Positions 1-8,274 of a DNA stretch of 12,012 bases are shown one piece after another (the first letter of the stretch is position 1; each line of letters begins with the position of its first letter). The notes beneath the pieces were generated by a model that was not told the origin of the DNA, did no database searches, and worked only from the letters and a program-made list of their open reading frames with translations. The position numbers were made by a program, and so were the translations under genes. The stretch is from Larix sibirica (Eukaryota; Streptophyta; Pinopsida; Pinales; Pinaceae), in assembly GCA_004151065.3 (NCBI GenBank), contig NWUY0300020599.1:16918-28929 (forward strand). The letters are read 5' to 3'.

Positions 1-2
1 AG

Positions 3-960
3 CATACTATCAAAAGATTCTAACATATCCAAGCAGACAAAAAGGTTGATGCTAACAATATTATCCAACACATTATGAAATTAGTCACTTCTTACTAATA
101 TTGCAATCTTATGTTACCTATTTCTAAGGAAGAGGTGGAATCTAAAATAAAACAGATGGCCCTGGGAAAGTTTTCATGCCCATACGGTTTCACTATTGAC
201 TTCTTTTAAGTGTTTTGGCCCACAGTTGGTATTGATGTCTAGTAAGTGGTAGAAAACTCCATGATCTCGGAGGCATCCTGAAGGCCCTCAATTCCACTTT
301 CCTGACTCTCGTCCCCAAAGTCATTTACAAGATCATCACTAATATCATAGCCAACTAACTCAAACCAATGATGAACCTAATTACTCAAAGGATCAAGGAG
401 GCTACATTGAAGGTTGACAAATCCTTGATGATATAATCACATCACATGAAACCCTTCACACATTAAAGATCTAGAAAAAAATAGGTATGTTAATCAAACT
501 TGATCTCTCGAAAGCCTTTGACATACTCAATTGGAATTTATTAATCATATGTTCTTATTATATCCAAGGTGAAATCATCGGGTGCTCAATCTTATATCAT
601 TTGTTTTTTTTCTATCCTCATTAATGGCTCCCCCTCTCAACCCTTCAATCCTTCTTGTGGGATCCGGAAAGGAGATTCCCTTTGCCTCTTCATCTACGTT
701 CTTATTGTGGAGATCTTGAGCAAAGGTTTGAATTAGGTCTCTTCTGATGGACTCCTATAATGCCTCTGCACTCATTGCAACCCGGATCCCCTATCACACC
801 TTCAATTTGTGGATGGCATACTTATAGTGGGTCACTCTTCAATTGCCAAATCCACAACCTTTAAATTGATCCCATATTCCCTTATTCTATCCTATTACGT
901 TGTGGTCAATCATCAGAAACCTCAAATATTCTTCCTCAATACCCCCCCATCTCGTAGAGC
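3..960 (+). pseudogene. LINE ORF2 reverse transcriptase domain (fingers and palm), broken
   Basis: Copies element RNA into DNA in the L1 family. Frame 3 (48-273) gives a block ending PISKEEVE and then KIKQMALGK, matching the N-terminal reverse transcriptase signature of plant LINEs. Frame 2 (275-390) gives ILKALNSTFLTLVPK joined directly to VIYKIITNIIAN. Frame 1 (394-560) gives QGGYIEG, a stop, QILDDIITSH, and the motif A block KLDLSKAFD with Asp at 502-504. Frame 2 (611-945) gives SILINGSPSQ, GIRKGDSL (659-682) and the catalytic loop FVDG (806-817), where the family has F/YxDD. The second catalytic Asp is therefore Gly. A CAG/CGA-type stop occurs in most blocks. About 15 to 20 codons are missing at 319/320. 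A run of seven C at 942-948 accompanies the next frame change. Confidence 0.88.
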
Positions 961-1806
961 AATATCACTAGGATTCTAGGATTCCAAATTGGTTCTTTGC
1001 CATACAAGTATCTTATAGCTCCTCTCTTTCTTAATCTAGCAAAAACCTTTCATGGGAGGATCTACTTGTCAATATTGATCTCAAGTTGTCTTGGACCTTT
1101 ACATCCCTCAACCTTCCTAGCTACCTCACACTTTTGAAATATTTTATTTAGGTCATGCCTCTTTATCCCTTCTCTCTTTTACCATCTCCTCCCAAGATCC
1201 TCAAACCCATCCAAAGAATCCATAGGCTACTTCTCTAGCGAGGAGCGTCGAAGAAAATAAAATGACCATTGATTTGATGGGATAAGATTTGTAGGTCCAA
1301 ATCTTAGGGGGGTTCGATGTCAAAGATATGCCTATATTCAAAAAAATCTTAGTAGGGAAAATTTGGTGGTGTTGGGTAATCAATCCCATAGATCTATATA
1401 ACCAAATTTGGAGAATTAAATATGCGGATCACATATGTACCTAGGATTTAATTAGAATGGAGAACACTCTCAAAGGTTTAGAGATATGGAATAATGCATG
1501 CAGAAATAGAGGCTTGGGCCAATCAAATTGTTTATGGGAAGCAAAAAATGTGCTCTCAACTATTTTATGGGGTGACTCCTAGCAACAACTCCTTAAACTC
1601 TAGTAGTTCACTTCTCTCTCTCGTATTCAACCCAATACCAAGACCTCAATTAGGTAACCATATCCCACTATTGGCTAGAGGAAATTGTCCTTGCTCCATC
1701 ATTGTGGAGTTGTTGGAAACCACTAGATGGGGTCTAATGGAGGAGGTAACTTCCAGACCAAGGAAGCATACAACTTGAAGCAGGTCACCAAACAACACCA
1801 AGGGAA
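961..1806 (+). pseudogene. LINE ORF2 thumb/connection region, broken
   Basis: This continues ORF2 after the palm. Frame 1 from 961 reads NITRILGFQIGSLPYKYL, the conserved block that follows the catalytic loop in plant LINEs. Frame 3 from 1071 reads NIDLKLSWTF, SLNLPSYLTLLKYF, VMPLYPFSLL and KILKPIQRIHRLLL, then a stop where the family has W, then RGASKK. Around 1310-1400, GGFDVKDMPIF and KIWWCWVINP are recognisable. Frame 2 from 1481 reads IWNNACRNRGLGQ and LWEAKNVLSTILWGDS, and GNFQTKEAYNLKQVTK at 1742-1792 leads into the zinc-binding region. Several stops replace expected Trp or Gln codons, such as TGG to TAG or TGA and CAG to TAG. The protein would link reverse transcriptase to the C-terminal domains. 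It cannot be translated in one piece. Confidence 0.8.
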
Positions 1807-2250
1807 AAGCTATGGTCGAAGGTATGGAATTCATATCAATGGAAAAAAATATCCTCCTTTTTATTGTTATTAGTGAAAAGCAAATCCTTAGCCTAGGACA
1901 TGATTAGGTGATGCATCTTCAAGGGACCCTCCATCTGCATGTTCTACAATCATGAGGAGGAGACATTAGACCATCTTTTAGACAAATGTCTTCTTGCAAT
2001 GTAGCATTGGACAACAAAAGCAAAGATATTTAAGTAGTCAGATAGATTCAACCACAACATTCCTCGGGCAATCAAAGAGTGGAGAGACACCCCCTTTGAC
2101 AACCAGGTCCTAACAAAAGTTGGAGGCTCTTCCCAGGATTCCTTTTTCTGGTGCATATGGAAAGAAATAAATCGAAGGATCTCCAAGAGAAAATCTTCCA
2201 CTCTCTAGACCTTATGGAAAAGTATACAAAATCATATTTTTGAAACTATA
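1807..2250 (+). pseudogene. LINE ORF2 zf-RVT-like zinc-binding region, broken
   Basis: Frame 1 from 1807 reads KLWSKVWNSYQWKKISSFL, then a Cys/His cluster at about 1930-1992: GPSICMFYNHEEETLDHLL followed by DKC. The family pattern (zf-RVT, found C-terminal to reverse transcriptase in plant LINEs) has two Cys in the first pair. Here the second position is Tyr, so metal binding is probably lost. After this the same frame continues through a stretch ending FFWCIWKEINRRISKRK at about 2145-2195, the usual linker towards RNase H. In-frame stops occur near 1892, 1909, 2002, 2032 and 2206, where the family generally has Trp, Gln or Arg. The region shares its frame with the following RNase H block. 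Presumed role in the intact element: nucleic-acid contact during target-primed copying. Confidence 0.72.
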
Positions 2251-2379
2251 GGCTCCTCTCTCTAGATAGATGAGGACAAAAATGACTCTACATAGGATCT
2301 CAAATCGATCCTCCTTTTAGGAATTAACCTACGTAGTCTCGATTCCAACAAAAATCCGAATTCTTGACAGGTTTACTCT

Positions 2380-2940
2380 CCAAAAAAATGGTCATGTCCT
2401 CCGACTAACTACATCAGATTGAACTTTGATGGAGCCTCCAGGGGGGATCTTGGACTTGTATATGTAGGGGGGATCTTCGAATATCATTCAAATAATATCC
2501 TAAGATTTTTCGCAATTTTCATAGGCATTGATACGATCAACTCAACAGAAATCATAGCATTGGATAAAGGTATGCAAATAGATATGGTTCAAGGCTACAC
2601 CATAGTTATAGTGGAAGTAAACTCTTTAATTCTTATCCAAGATTTGAGCAGGATGTTAAATGCCACAAGGAAAGACAATATATCACAACATTGGAGGATG
2701 GTGATTGTATAGGAAAAAATCTCAAGCATATATCTCTAAATGCCAACTCTCATCACCTCGCATGTCTGAAGGAAAGCTAACAGCTTGGTTTACAGGATAG
2801 CTAATGAAGGTCTTATTAGAATTGTGGCTGATCTAGATACTCACTAGGAGTTTCTCGTGCTCTCTAATCTCAAAACCAAATGCCTCAAGATCAACAACTA
2901 GGACCTTGGACATCCGAATTGAGTGCTAAGGACAAGAGCC
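2380..2940 (+). pseudogene. LINE-encoded RNase H domain, catalytically defective
   Basis: RNase H removes the RNA strand of RNA-DNA hybrids. Many plant L1 elements carry such a domain at the ORF2 C-terminus. Frame 1 reads LNFDGASRGDLGL with the first catalytic Asp at 2428-2430, STEIIALDKGM with the Glu at 2548-2550, and VEVNSLILIQDL, where the third acidic site (Asp in the family, ExDS) is Asn at 2620-2622. After an in-frame TAG at 2710-2712, the C-terminal motif appears as HV, TGA, RKANSLVYRIANEG at 2761-2811. The His is kept, the Arg codon CGA has become TGA, and the fourth catalytic Asp has become Tyr. Two of the acidic sites are therefore lost and the domain would be inactive. A tail (LIRIVADLD, LSNLKTKCLKINN) runs to about 2940 in the same frame with two TAG stops. 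Confidence 0.85.
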
Positions 2941-2944
2941 CTAT

Positions 2945-4277
2945 ATGATAGGAGTCCTACATCTTGCAATGTGGAGAGATGACAAATCTAGGTATTGGAT
3001 CTCCTTCATGTTAGATCAAGTCGAAGTGTGGTAGGAGATCATGGCGATATTAGGTGCACAGTTTTGGGTTCATGGAACAGGATGGCGGGAGGACATGCAA
3101 CATAGACCAATCCCTCTAGATATCATTAGCTCCTCCAAAATACCAATTCGCAATCATTTTAAGAATAGGAATAGGTAGTTCAAAATGGACAAGGATATCA
3201 TGAATTAACCTTGTTCAAATGGTTTAATTGGAGGTAATACCCGAGGTCACATTATTGGTATCACTCCATAGTTTCACTCTGCTTCTTATTGCATTCCTAC
3301 CCTGGGACTTTCGGAGAGGTGAGGCTTATGACCCATATTTGGTTTTTACAGATATAGGTTTGAGTCCTTGGCATTCGAGTTGCAATCTTGGGATTTTTTA
3401 GTTTTTAGGGCACTTCATTTTCGTCCCTCCTCCCCAATGCTTCTCTAATATATCAACAGAGGGGTTATCATGACAATCTTATAAAAATGGAAGGGTTCAT
3501 TATGGTGGTATGATAGTTGGTAGTGTTGGTGTTTAGGTATTTGTAGGAAGCCTATAGAAACTATGGTGGTCAAACCATTCCTTTATAGATTCAAAAGGAA
3601 AATCAAAGGTCAAAGAGGAAGATGAGGCCCACCTCAAGTGCACCAATATAGGCAAACCACAAAATATTCCCCCTCCCTTCCAATCGGTCTAGAAGCAATA
3701 CACTAGGGTGCAACTGGAAGCATTGGTTGTGGCTAATATGTATCAACAATCCCACTCAACACTTGTTAAGGAATAGCTAAATAGGTTGGGGAAGAAGGCT
3801 ATGGCATGAAGAGGTGTGACCTATTCTAAGTAGGTTGATATGCAAGCCTTACAATAGATTACATGCACTAGGTTCTCTAGAAGTAGAGACACCAAAGTCT
3901 CCAAAATCATATATATTTATTGGCTTGTCAAGTCTCTCATCGCCTGGGAAATGGAAGAAAGGGAAAATCAACTCCATTTGAACATTCTTCAAAAACTAGA
4001 GTTTATGGAAGCGAAGTATGACGCCCTAATAAGAGTCTACTAGGGTTGTAAGTCTAGATTAGTCCAAGATTACACATATTCTCAAAAGAAGGAGGCCAAA
4101 GAGATGCACACTAAGGATCCTTAGCACTCTCTTAGTCAAACTTCATTATGTTGGATTCAAACTCAAACAACAACTAATCCTGCTACCCAATTTACTAGGT
4201 TCTCTCATTTTTTTGTTTCTATGTCTCTTAGGTTTATGGGTCCTCATAAACCATATAGGATTTTAAGTCCTAGATAG
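2945..4277 (+). pseudogene. Unidentified degenerate ORF following LINE RNase H
   Basis: Not recognised. Frame 2 from an ATG at 2945 reads MIGVLHLAMWRDDKSRYW and GAQFWVHGTGWREDM to about 3180, with one TAG. Frame 3 then runs from about 3228 to 4277 and stays coding-like: RRGEAYDPYLVFTDIGLS (from about 3315), SKGKSKVKEEDEAHLKC (about 3588-3638), QLEALVVANMYQQ (from 3711), and a likely amphipathic helix AWEMEERENQLHLNILQKLE (about 3945-4004). From 3420 to 4274, about 285 codons, the internal stops at 3471, 3534, 3555, 3690, 3774, 3807, 3831, 3855, 4041 and 4122 are all TAG or TGA. It may be an extra ORF of the LINE, a gag-like frame of another element, or captured host sequence. No zinc knuckle is visible. 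That it was once coding is fairly likely; its identity is open. Confidence 0.55.
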
Positions 4278-4524
4278 AGGTTGATGTATCTATTGGTCCC
4301 CTCCTTTTTGACAATTTGTTTTGTATTCATCAAGCTAATACTATTATCAAGTTAGGGGTTCTTCATGATAGTCTCTTTTGTTTTTTTTTAACATTAACCC
4401 TCAGGCTATAAACTATATCTCTTGCTTTGAGAAATTCAAGTCAAGCTCTCCTACTTGAGAGGCGGATGAGACATGCAATAATTTAATATTTTTTGTTTAT
4501 CAATATCATTTAGGCCTAAATTAC
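4278..4524 (+). other. T-rich presumed 3' untranslated tail of the LINE insertion
   Basis: No reading frame of note. It contains a T-rich stretch at about 4370-4391 and further T-rich sequence near 4487-4500, directly before the run of A at 4525-4534. It is treated as the 3' untranslated part of the upstream element by position only. Confidence 0.35.
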
Positions 4525-4534
4525 AAAAAAAAAA
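4525..4534 (+). repeat. Poly(A) run, candidate LINE 3' tail
   Basis: Ten consecutive A follow GGCCTAAATTAC. L1 elements end in poly(A) produced by target-primed reverse transcription, so this is the best candidate for the right end of the element. The left end is outside the window, so a flanking target duplication cannot be tested here. Confidence 0.4.
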
Positions 4535-4638
4535 GGTGCATTCCATATTGAAATTTACATGTGCTTCATTTGTAACAACTAAATAATGATGCTAAACAAA
4601 ATGGATCCCTTGAAAAAACAGTTCATATAAGTATATGA

Positions 4639-4872
4639 ATATTTGATTTGTCTATGTTAGATTAGAACACAAGTTTTAGTTTGAAATTTTACAAGACTTT
4701 GGTGTTACCTTTATCCTTATCTCGATGGAATTTTTTTTGAAAAACAAATCATCATTGCCATATTTGATATGTCTAAGTTAAATTGCAATAAAAATTTAGT
4801 TTAAGATTTTAAAAGTCTCAATTGTTATCTTAATTTGTTAGGAAAGTGTTTGAAAAACAATTGTCAACACCA
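4639..4872 (+). repeat. Two diverged tandem units of about 115-121 bp
   Basis: The units begin at 4639 (ATATTTGATTTGTCTA) and 4760 (ATATTTGATATGTCTA). Both continue with TTAGTTT, an A/T-rich block and then TTTGAAAAACAA near their ends (about 4736-4748 and 4849-4860). Identity is roughly two thirds by eye. A more diverged copy ending TTGAAAAAACAG may precede them at about 4549-4638. They look like an old local duplication; no coding potential is seen. Confidence 0.55.
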
Positions 4873-5114
4873 CTATGGAGGACATGTGATTCTCCACATT
4901 CAAAATCTCTGATCGAATGCAAGTGCGGTGAGGATATCATGAATACATAAGTAGATACAAAACACATTGAAGTTTCAAATCTCAACACCACCATGGATGA
5001 CATCTAAAACCTAGAAGGAAATATTTGAAGGGTAATTTGTTTTGCATATCAAATTCCCTTAAACATGTATATAAATAATGTGGGAGCAACGTCAAACACA
5101 CCAAGGGAGGACAT
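4864..5114 (+). repeat. Motif TCAACACCAC-ATGGA-GACAT repeated at about 110-118 bp spacing
   Basis: TCAACACCACTATGGAGGAC starts at 4864 and TCAACACCACCATGGATGAC at 4982, both followed by AT; 20 of 22 bases agree. A looser copy, TCAAACACACCAAGGGAGGA, starts at 5092. The spacings of 118 and 110 bp match the period of the preceding tandem pair, so this may be the eroded continuation of the same array. The sequence between the motifs has little remaining similarity. Confidence 0.45.
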
Positions 5115-5449
5115 TGTATAGGGAGGGCAATGTATAGGGAAAATGATGGCATTGATGACCAGAAAAAATTCCTTATGGAAGCAAGGGTGTTTGGATTCCT
5201 AGACATGTATGACACCATAGAATACTCATCAATAGTCATCATCCAATCACCTAAATCATTGCAACTATGTTTTTGAGACACTACATTGAGGTGTTGGCAT
5301 GGTGGGTGAATACACAATGATGTGTATGGTTTGTGGGAATGCATACGTTGCAGCGAATAGGAGCTATGTATGAGGTGGATAGTAATAGTTGAATACATGA
5401 AGAGGATTCGAGAAGGTGGAGAAGTACAATATGCATGAGATAGATACAA
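4982..5449 (-). other. Longest uninterrupted frame on the minus strand here, unidentified
   Basis: A 155-residue frame without stops, starting at 5449 and ending at the TGG-TGT-stop on 4982. The composition is rich in Ser, His, Cys, Tyr and Pro with no family motif I can recognise and no compact domain signature. It overlaps the repeat motifs at 4982 and 5092, which argues against a conserved gene. The opposite strand in the same region also has a partly open frame (about 5100-5270), so the coding strand, if any, is uncertain. By base composition such a frame is uncommon but not decisive. It could be a chance frame or a relic. It is listed because of its length, not because a product is supported. 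Confidence 0.2.
5115..5140 (+). repeat. Short direct repeat TGTATAGGGA, period 16
   Basis: TGTATAGGGA occurs at 5115-5124 and again at 5131-5140. It is a small slippage-type duplication inside the unidentified region. Confidence 0.6.
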
Positions 5450-6365
5450 TGATAAGACTTAATAACAATACTACATCGGGTTATAATGATGTTTTCATTT
5501 TTTTGGGAATGTTAAATATATGTTTTGAAAAATAAATCAGTTGCCACATAAGATAACTATCGACATGAACAAATGACCCTTGTTAACTTCATAGCCTTAC
5601 TCAACGAAAGGGCCTAATTAGACCTTCATTAATTGAAAATGACAAGTGCATTGTTACCATATGGAAGGTCTAGTGCTCTTATATGCTCTCTAGTCTAACT
5701 AATGAATGTAACGTGCATAAATACAAATGACTATGGAATAGGTGTGGAAAATGAAATAAAGCAAATGCAATTTGTCATGTGGAAATATCTAAATTCTAAC
5801 TAAAGGAGCAAAGAACAAAGTATCAAGATGTAATATGTAGCAAGGAGAATACCACTTGAAATGAAGTTGAATCGGGCCTTCTCATCTCCCTCTCAAAGTG
5901 AAATGATCCATCAACTAAGAACATTTCCTTATCACAAAATGAACGAGTAACCTAGTTTAAATGAAAAATGATTAAACGTATAGTGATAGGTAGAATAGTC
6001 CACCAATTAAAGCATATGAAAAATCAAAAGCTCTGAGGAATTAAGAATAGTCCACAAGCTGTCAAGGGACTCATTGCTTCATATTATTGGTTAGCCAACA
6101 ATATATAAGTGAGAATAAACACCACTATCGAGATAATAGTCTGTAAGTTAGAATGTTCACACCCACAAGCACCAAGAGAACCAGGAAAGGAGAAAATAGT
6201 TCACAACCAACAACAATTCTGCCAAAGTGTAAACATAATAGCTAACAATGGTTTCTTTATTAACATATGAAGAAGCTTATAATGTGTAAAAGATAACTTT
6301 TTTCTTTTAGGAAAAGGTTTTGTTTATAAGTTTGGCTTGAGGCTCTTGGCCCTCCAACTTCCTTA

Positions 6366-6395
6366 CTCTTCGACTACCATAGTCTCTTCAACTAC
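6366..6395 (+). repeat. Tandem dodecamer CTCTTC(G/A)ACTAC, period 18
   Basis: CTCTTCGACTAC at 6366-6377 and CTCTTCAACTAC at 6384-6395 differ at one base (G versus A at a CpG). This fits either a local duplication or a short repeated peptide on the minus strand (VVEE twice, with a nearby stop). Confidence 0.5.
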
Positions 6396-6547
6396 CTTGG
6401 GATCTCAACCCATTACAAGTTTTTGTCTTCGTCCTAGTGTTTATCATTCAACCTTACTATGAGGATAACATTTAATTAAAATATTTAATAATTACAAAAT
6501 TTACTCACTAAAATTGAGGCTTACCAATAAACAATGTTTTGACTCTT

Positions 6548-6568
6548 TGTGCTCACATGATGAGCACA
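6548..6568. repeat. Perfect inverted repeat TGTGCTCA / TGAGCACA
   Basis: An eight-base stem with a five-base loop (CATGA). No associated gene or repeat ends were found, so no function is assigned. Confidence 0.5.
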
Positions 6569-6861
6569 TGTCTTATGACCTGAACAAAAACTTATCCTTG
6601 CTTGCTTGTGCATCTGAGCCATTGTGTTCTTAGTGGGCACTTCTACGATGCTTTGGCTTTACGCTTGTATACTATGGACTTCCTTTGTTTATAATCACTT
6701 CATTGTTTAAAATCACACCTTCTCTTTGCGATAGTGTTGGAAATTACACTTATCCTTGCATTTCTTTGCTCCATGCTTGGGCATTGCTACAAGATTTACT
6801 TTTTCCTTCCAATCTCACATTTATGCACATAAATAGAGACTCCATTAAACAAGAACAATGA

Positions 6862-7137
6862 AAGAAACTCACCTCAAGCTCAAACCATAACACTCAAGAG
6901 ATAAGGTATGAGATGAGGAAAGCAAAACATAAAACCAATGACTACCAAATTGAAGTTGACCTTATTAGTACTTTTAATTGGACCCAAATGCATGATTCAC
7001 AATCATTTGTTATTTTGAAACATGGGTTCCAATCCATCAACGTGATGGGAATCAAATTGAATGAGAGACCAAAGCTTAGAAGTCATTCATCTTTGCACCG
7101 CATCTATGGATTTATAGCAATTAATATACATTCATAA
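6862..7137 (+). other. Short open frame, unidentified
   Basis: The frame is open from after a TGA at 6859 to a TAA at 7135, 91 codons, with ATG codons at 6910 and 6913. The translation includes RKAKHKTNDYQIEVDLIST and KHGFQSINVMGIKLNERPK. The composition is ordinary for a soluble protein, but I recognise no family. No promoter, splice signals or homologous neighbours can be seen. In AT-rich DNA a frame of this length can occur by chance. It may be an exon-sized relic or nothing. Confidence 0.15.
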
Positions 7138-8120
7138 ATCACAACAATATATCTTATAACAAGCACGATAAAGCATTTGTAAATTCTAAAACACCATTAA
7201 TAAGTTAAAATTACTATCATCAAGCTAATAACATGACCAACCACACATTTAAGTCAATTAAGTGATATAACCGACCATTATATGTGATGTATGGATTTGA
7301 AACTCAAGTTTTGCCCAACAATTGTTGACATAATATAATGGCCCCAAACAATCTTATTTCCATGCACGACACATTAGAATGAAACTACAATGACAATTAG
7401 CTTGTGAAGGTTGATGTAAAGCTAGGCACAATAAAAACAAAACAAAACAAAGGAAACAATTCAGATGTTTTGTTGTTTTGTTGCCTGGATTATAGGTAGA
7501 TCAAGTCATCTCCTTAGCTACCAATGTAATTCCCAAAATCTTCCAAACAATGTCTATATCGGTATCACAACTATGGAAACATTATCCCTCTCGGTTAGCT
7601 TGACCACAAGTGAAATAATTGCTACTCCTTGAGGAATCAAACTACATGTCTTTCTAATATGCTTGGTAAAGATAGCCACTAACTTTGACTAGCCTTTTAA
7701 TGAGGGATAGGATTCCTAAAAACCAAAGTACAATGTAGACATGTCCATGGGATGGAATTGGTTTGTAATGGGGAATGAGGCTTTGATTCGAGTGGCCTGA
7801 GAGTGTCTAAAACATGAAACACCAAACTAAAGTGAAATTAAATAAAAATAAATATGCCTAAACATCCAAAAGTGTTATGAACAAGTCTGGGAGAAGAAAA
7901 TGGATTTCGTGCAAGCACATGTGCCTTATGGAAGCTCATGACACGTTAGAGAAACTTGCAAACATATACTAATAAGCATTCACTAGAAGCTAAGAGATGG
8001 TAAATACACGTGCCTAGGGTAAATGAAAATCCACATGGCATAATGGTGATGGAATTAGGTAGTGAGAGGCAAATGTGAAAGGTAAATTCGTTGTGTTAAA
8101 GGGCCAAACTACTATGCTAA
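7138..8120. other. Non-coding stretch, one A/T hairpin
   Basis: No open frame, domain or element ends were found. The only structure noted is the imperfect inverted repeat at 7434-7483. The sequence looks like old decayed intergenic DNA. Confidence 0.5.
7434..7483. repeat. Imperfect inverted repeat of AAAAC and GTTTT units
   Basis: A purine arm of repeated AAAAC (7434-7452) is followed after about 14 bases by GTTTTGTTGTTTTGTTG (7467-7483). The two arms can pair imperfectly. This may be a simple-sequence expansion rather than a functional structure. Confidence 0.45.
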
Positions 8121-8220
8121 TTGGGTGTAACTCAATTGTGAGGAAAAGTTGTTACCCTCCCCACCCTGGTTCAAATCCCACTTTGTGACATGTTTTCTCT
8201 TAGTGAGCTTATTGTTGTTG
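8121..8220 (+). mobile_element. tRNA-derived SINE-like fragment
   Basis: An internal polymerase III promoter is recognisable. An A-box-like TAACTCAATTGT (8128-8139) compares with the tRNA form TAGCTCAGTTGG, and a B box GGTTCAAATCC (8168-8178) compares with GGTTCGANTCC, with 28 bases between them. The A-box differences are mainly G-to-A, and the B-box difference is G-to-A at a former CpG, as in methylated decay. T-stem and acceptor pairing are poor, so this is not a working tRNA gene. A short TTATTGTTGTTG at 8209-8220 resembles the TTG-type tails of some plant SINEs. The body may extend to about 8340. No clear target duplication was found. Confidence 0.5.
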
Positions 8221-8274
8221 ATCTATATATGATCTATTCATAAGCTGTTGATTTGGCCTTGTGCCTTAAATAAT

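Larger units (their letters stand above)
1..4534 (+). mobile_element. Degenerate L1-type LINE retrotransposon, 5' end outside window
   Basis: A non-LTR retrotransposon relic. Seen in order along the + strand: an ORF2 linker, reverse transcriptase blocks, the thumb/connection region, a zinc-binding region and an RNase H domain, followed by a further coding-like stretch. This order is that of plant L1-clade ORF2 proteins, which nick the target and copy their RNA into DNA. The frame shifts at least six times and stops are frequent, so nothing is expressed as a full protein. The left end is cut by the window, so no endonuclease domain or 5' target duplication can be seen. The right edge is inferred from a run of ten A at 4525-4534 after a T-rich stretch. 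It could instead lie near 2940 or 4277. LINE identity is secure; the boundary is not. Confidence 0.85.
5450..6861. other. Non-coding stretch with minor repeats and a small hairpin
   Basis: I see no gene, conserved domain or recognisable element. The sequence is A-rich up to about 6300 and more C/T-rich from 6330 to 6800. Minor structures are listed separately: the duplicated CTCTTC-ACTAC at 6366-6395 and a perfect 8-bp hairpin at 6548-6568. Confidence 0.5.

Noticed and set aside
1201-1389. Minus-strand frame opposite the LINE thumb region
   Set aside because: Antisense to recognisable LINE coding sequence, with no motif of its own.
1494-1778. 94-codon open frame on the + strand inside the LINE
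   Set aside because: The LINE protein similarity (LWEAKNVLSTILWGDS, GNFQTKEAYNLK) lies in a different + frame over the same bases, so this is a chance frame.
1646-1834. Minus-strand frame opposite the LINE connection region
   Set aside because: Antisense to the LINE block GNFQTKEAYNLK, with no motif.
1950-2201. Minus-strand frame opposite the zinc-binding region
   Set aside because: Antisense shadow of the zf-RVT-like block, which has clear family similarity on the + strand.
3252-3268. TATTGGTATCACTCC as an LTR-element primer-binding site (tRNA-Met type)
   Set aside because: It matches only the first part of the expected sequence. No LTR ends lie next to it and it sits inside a coding-like frame.
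8121-8193. Functional tRNA gene
   Set aside because: The A and B boxes are present, but the acceptor and T stems do not pair and the D and anticodon arms are not formed.
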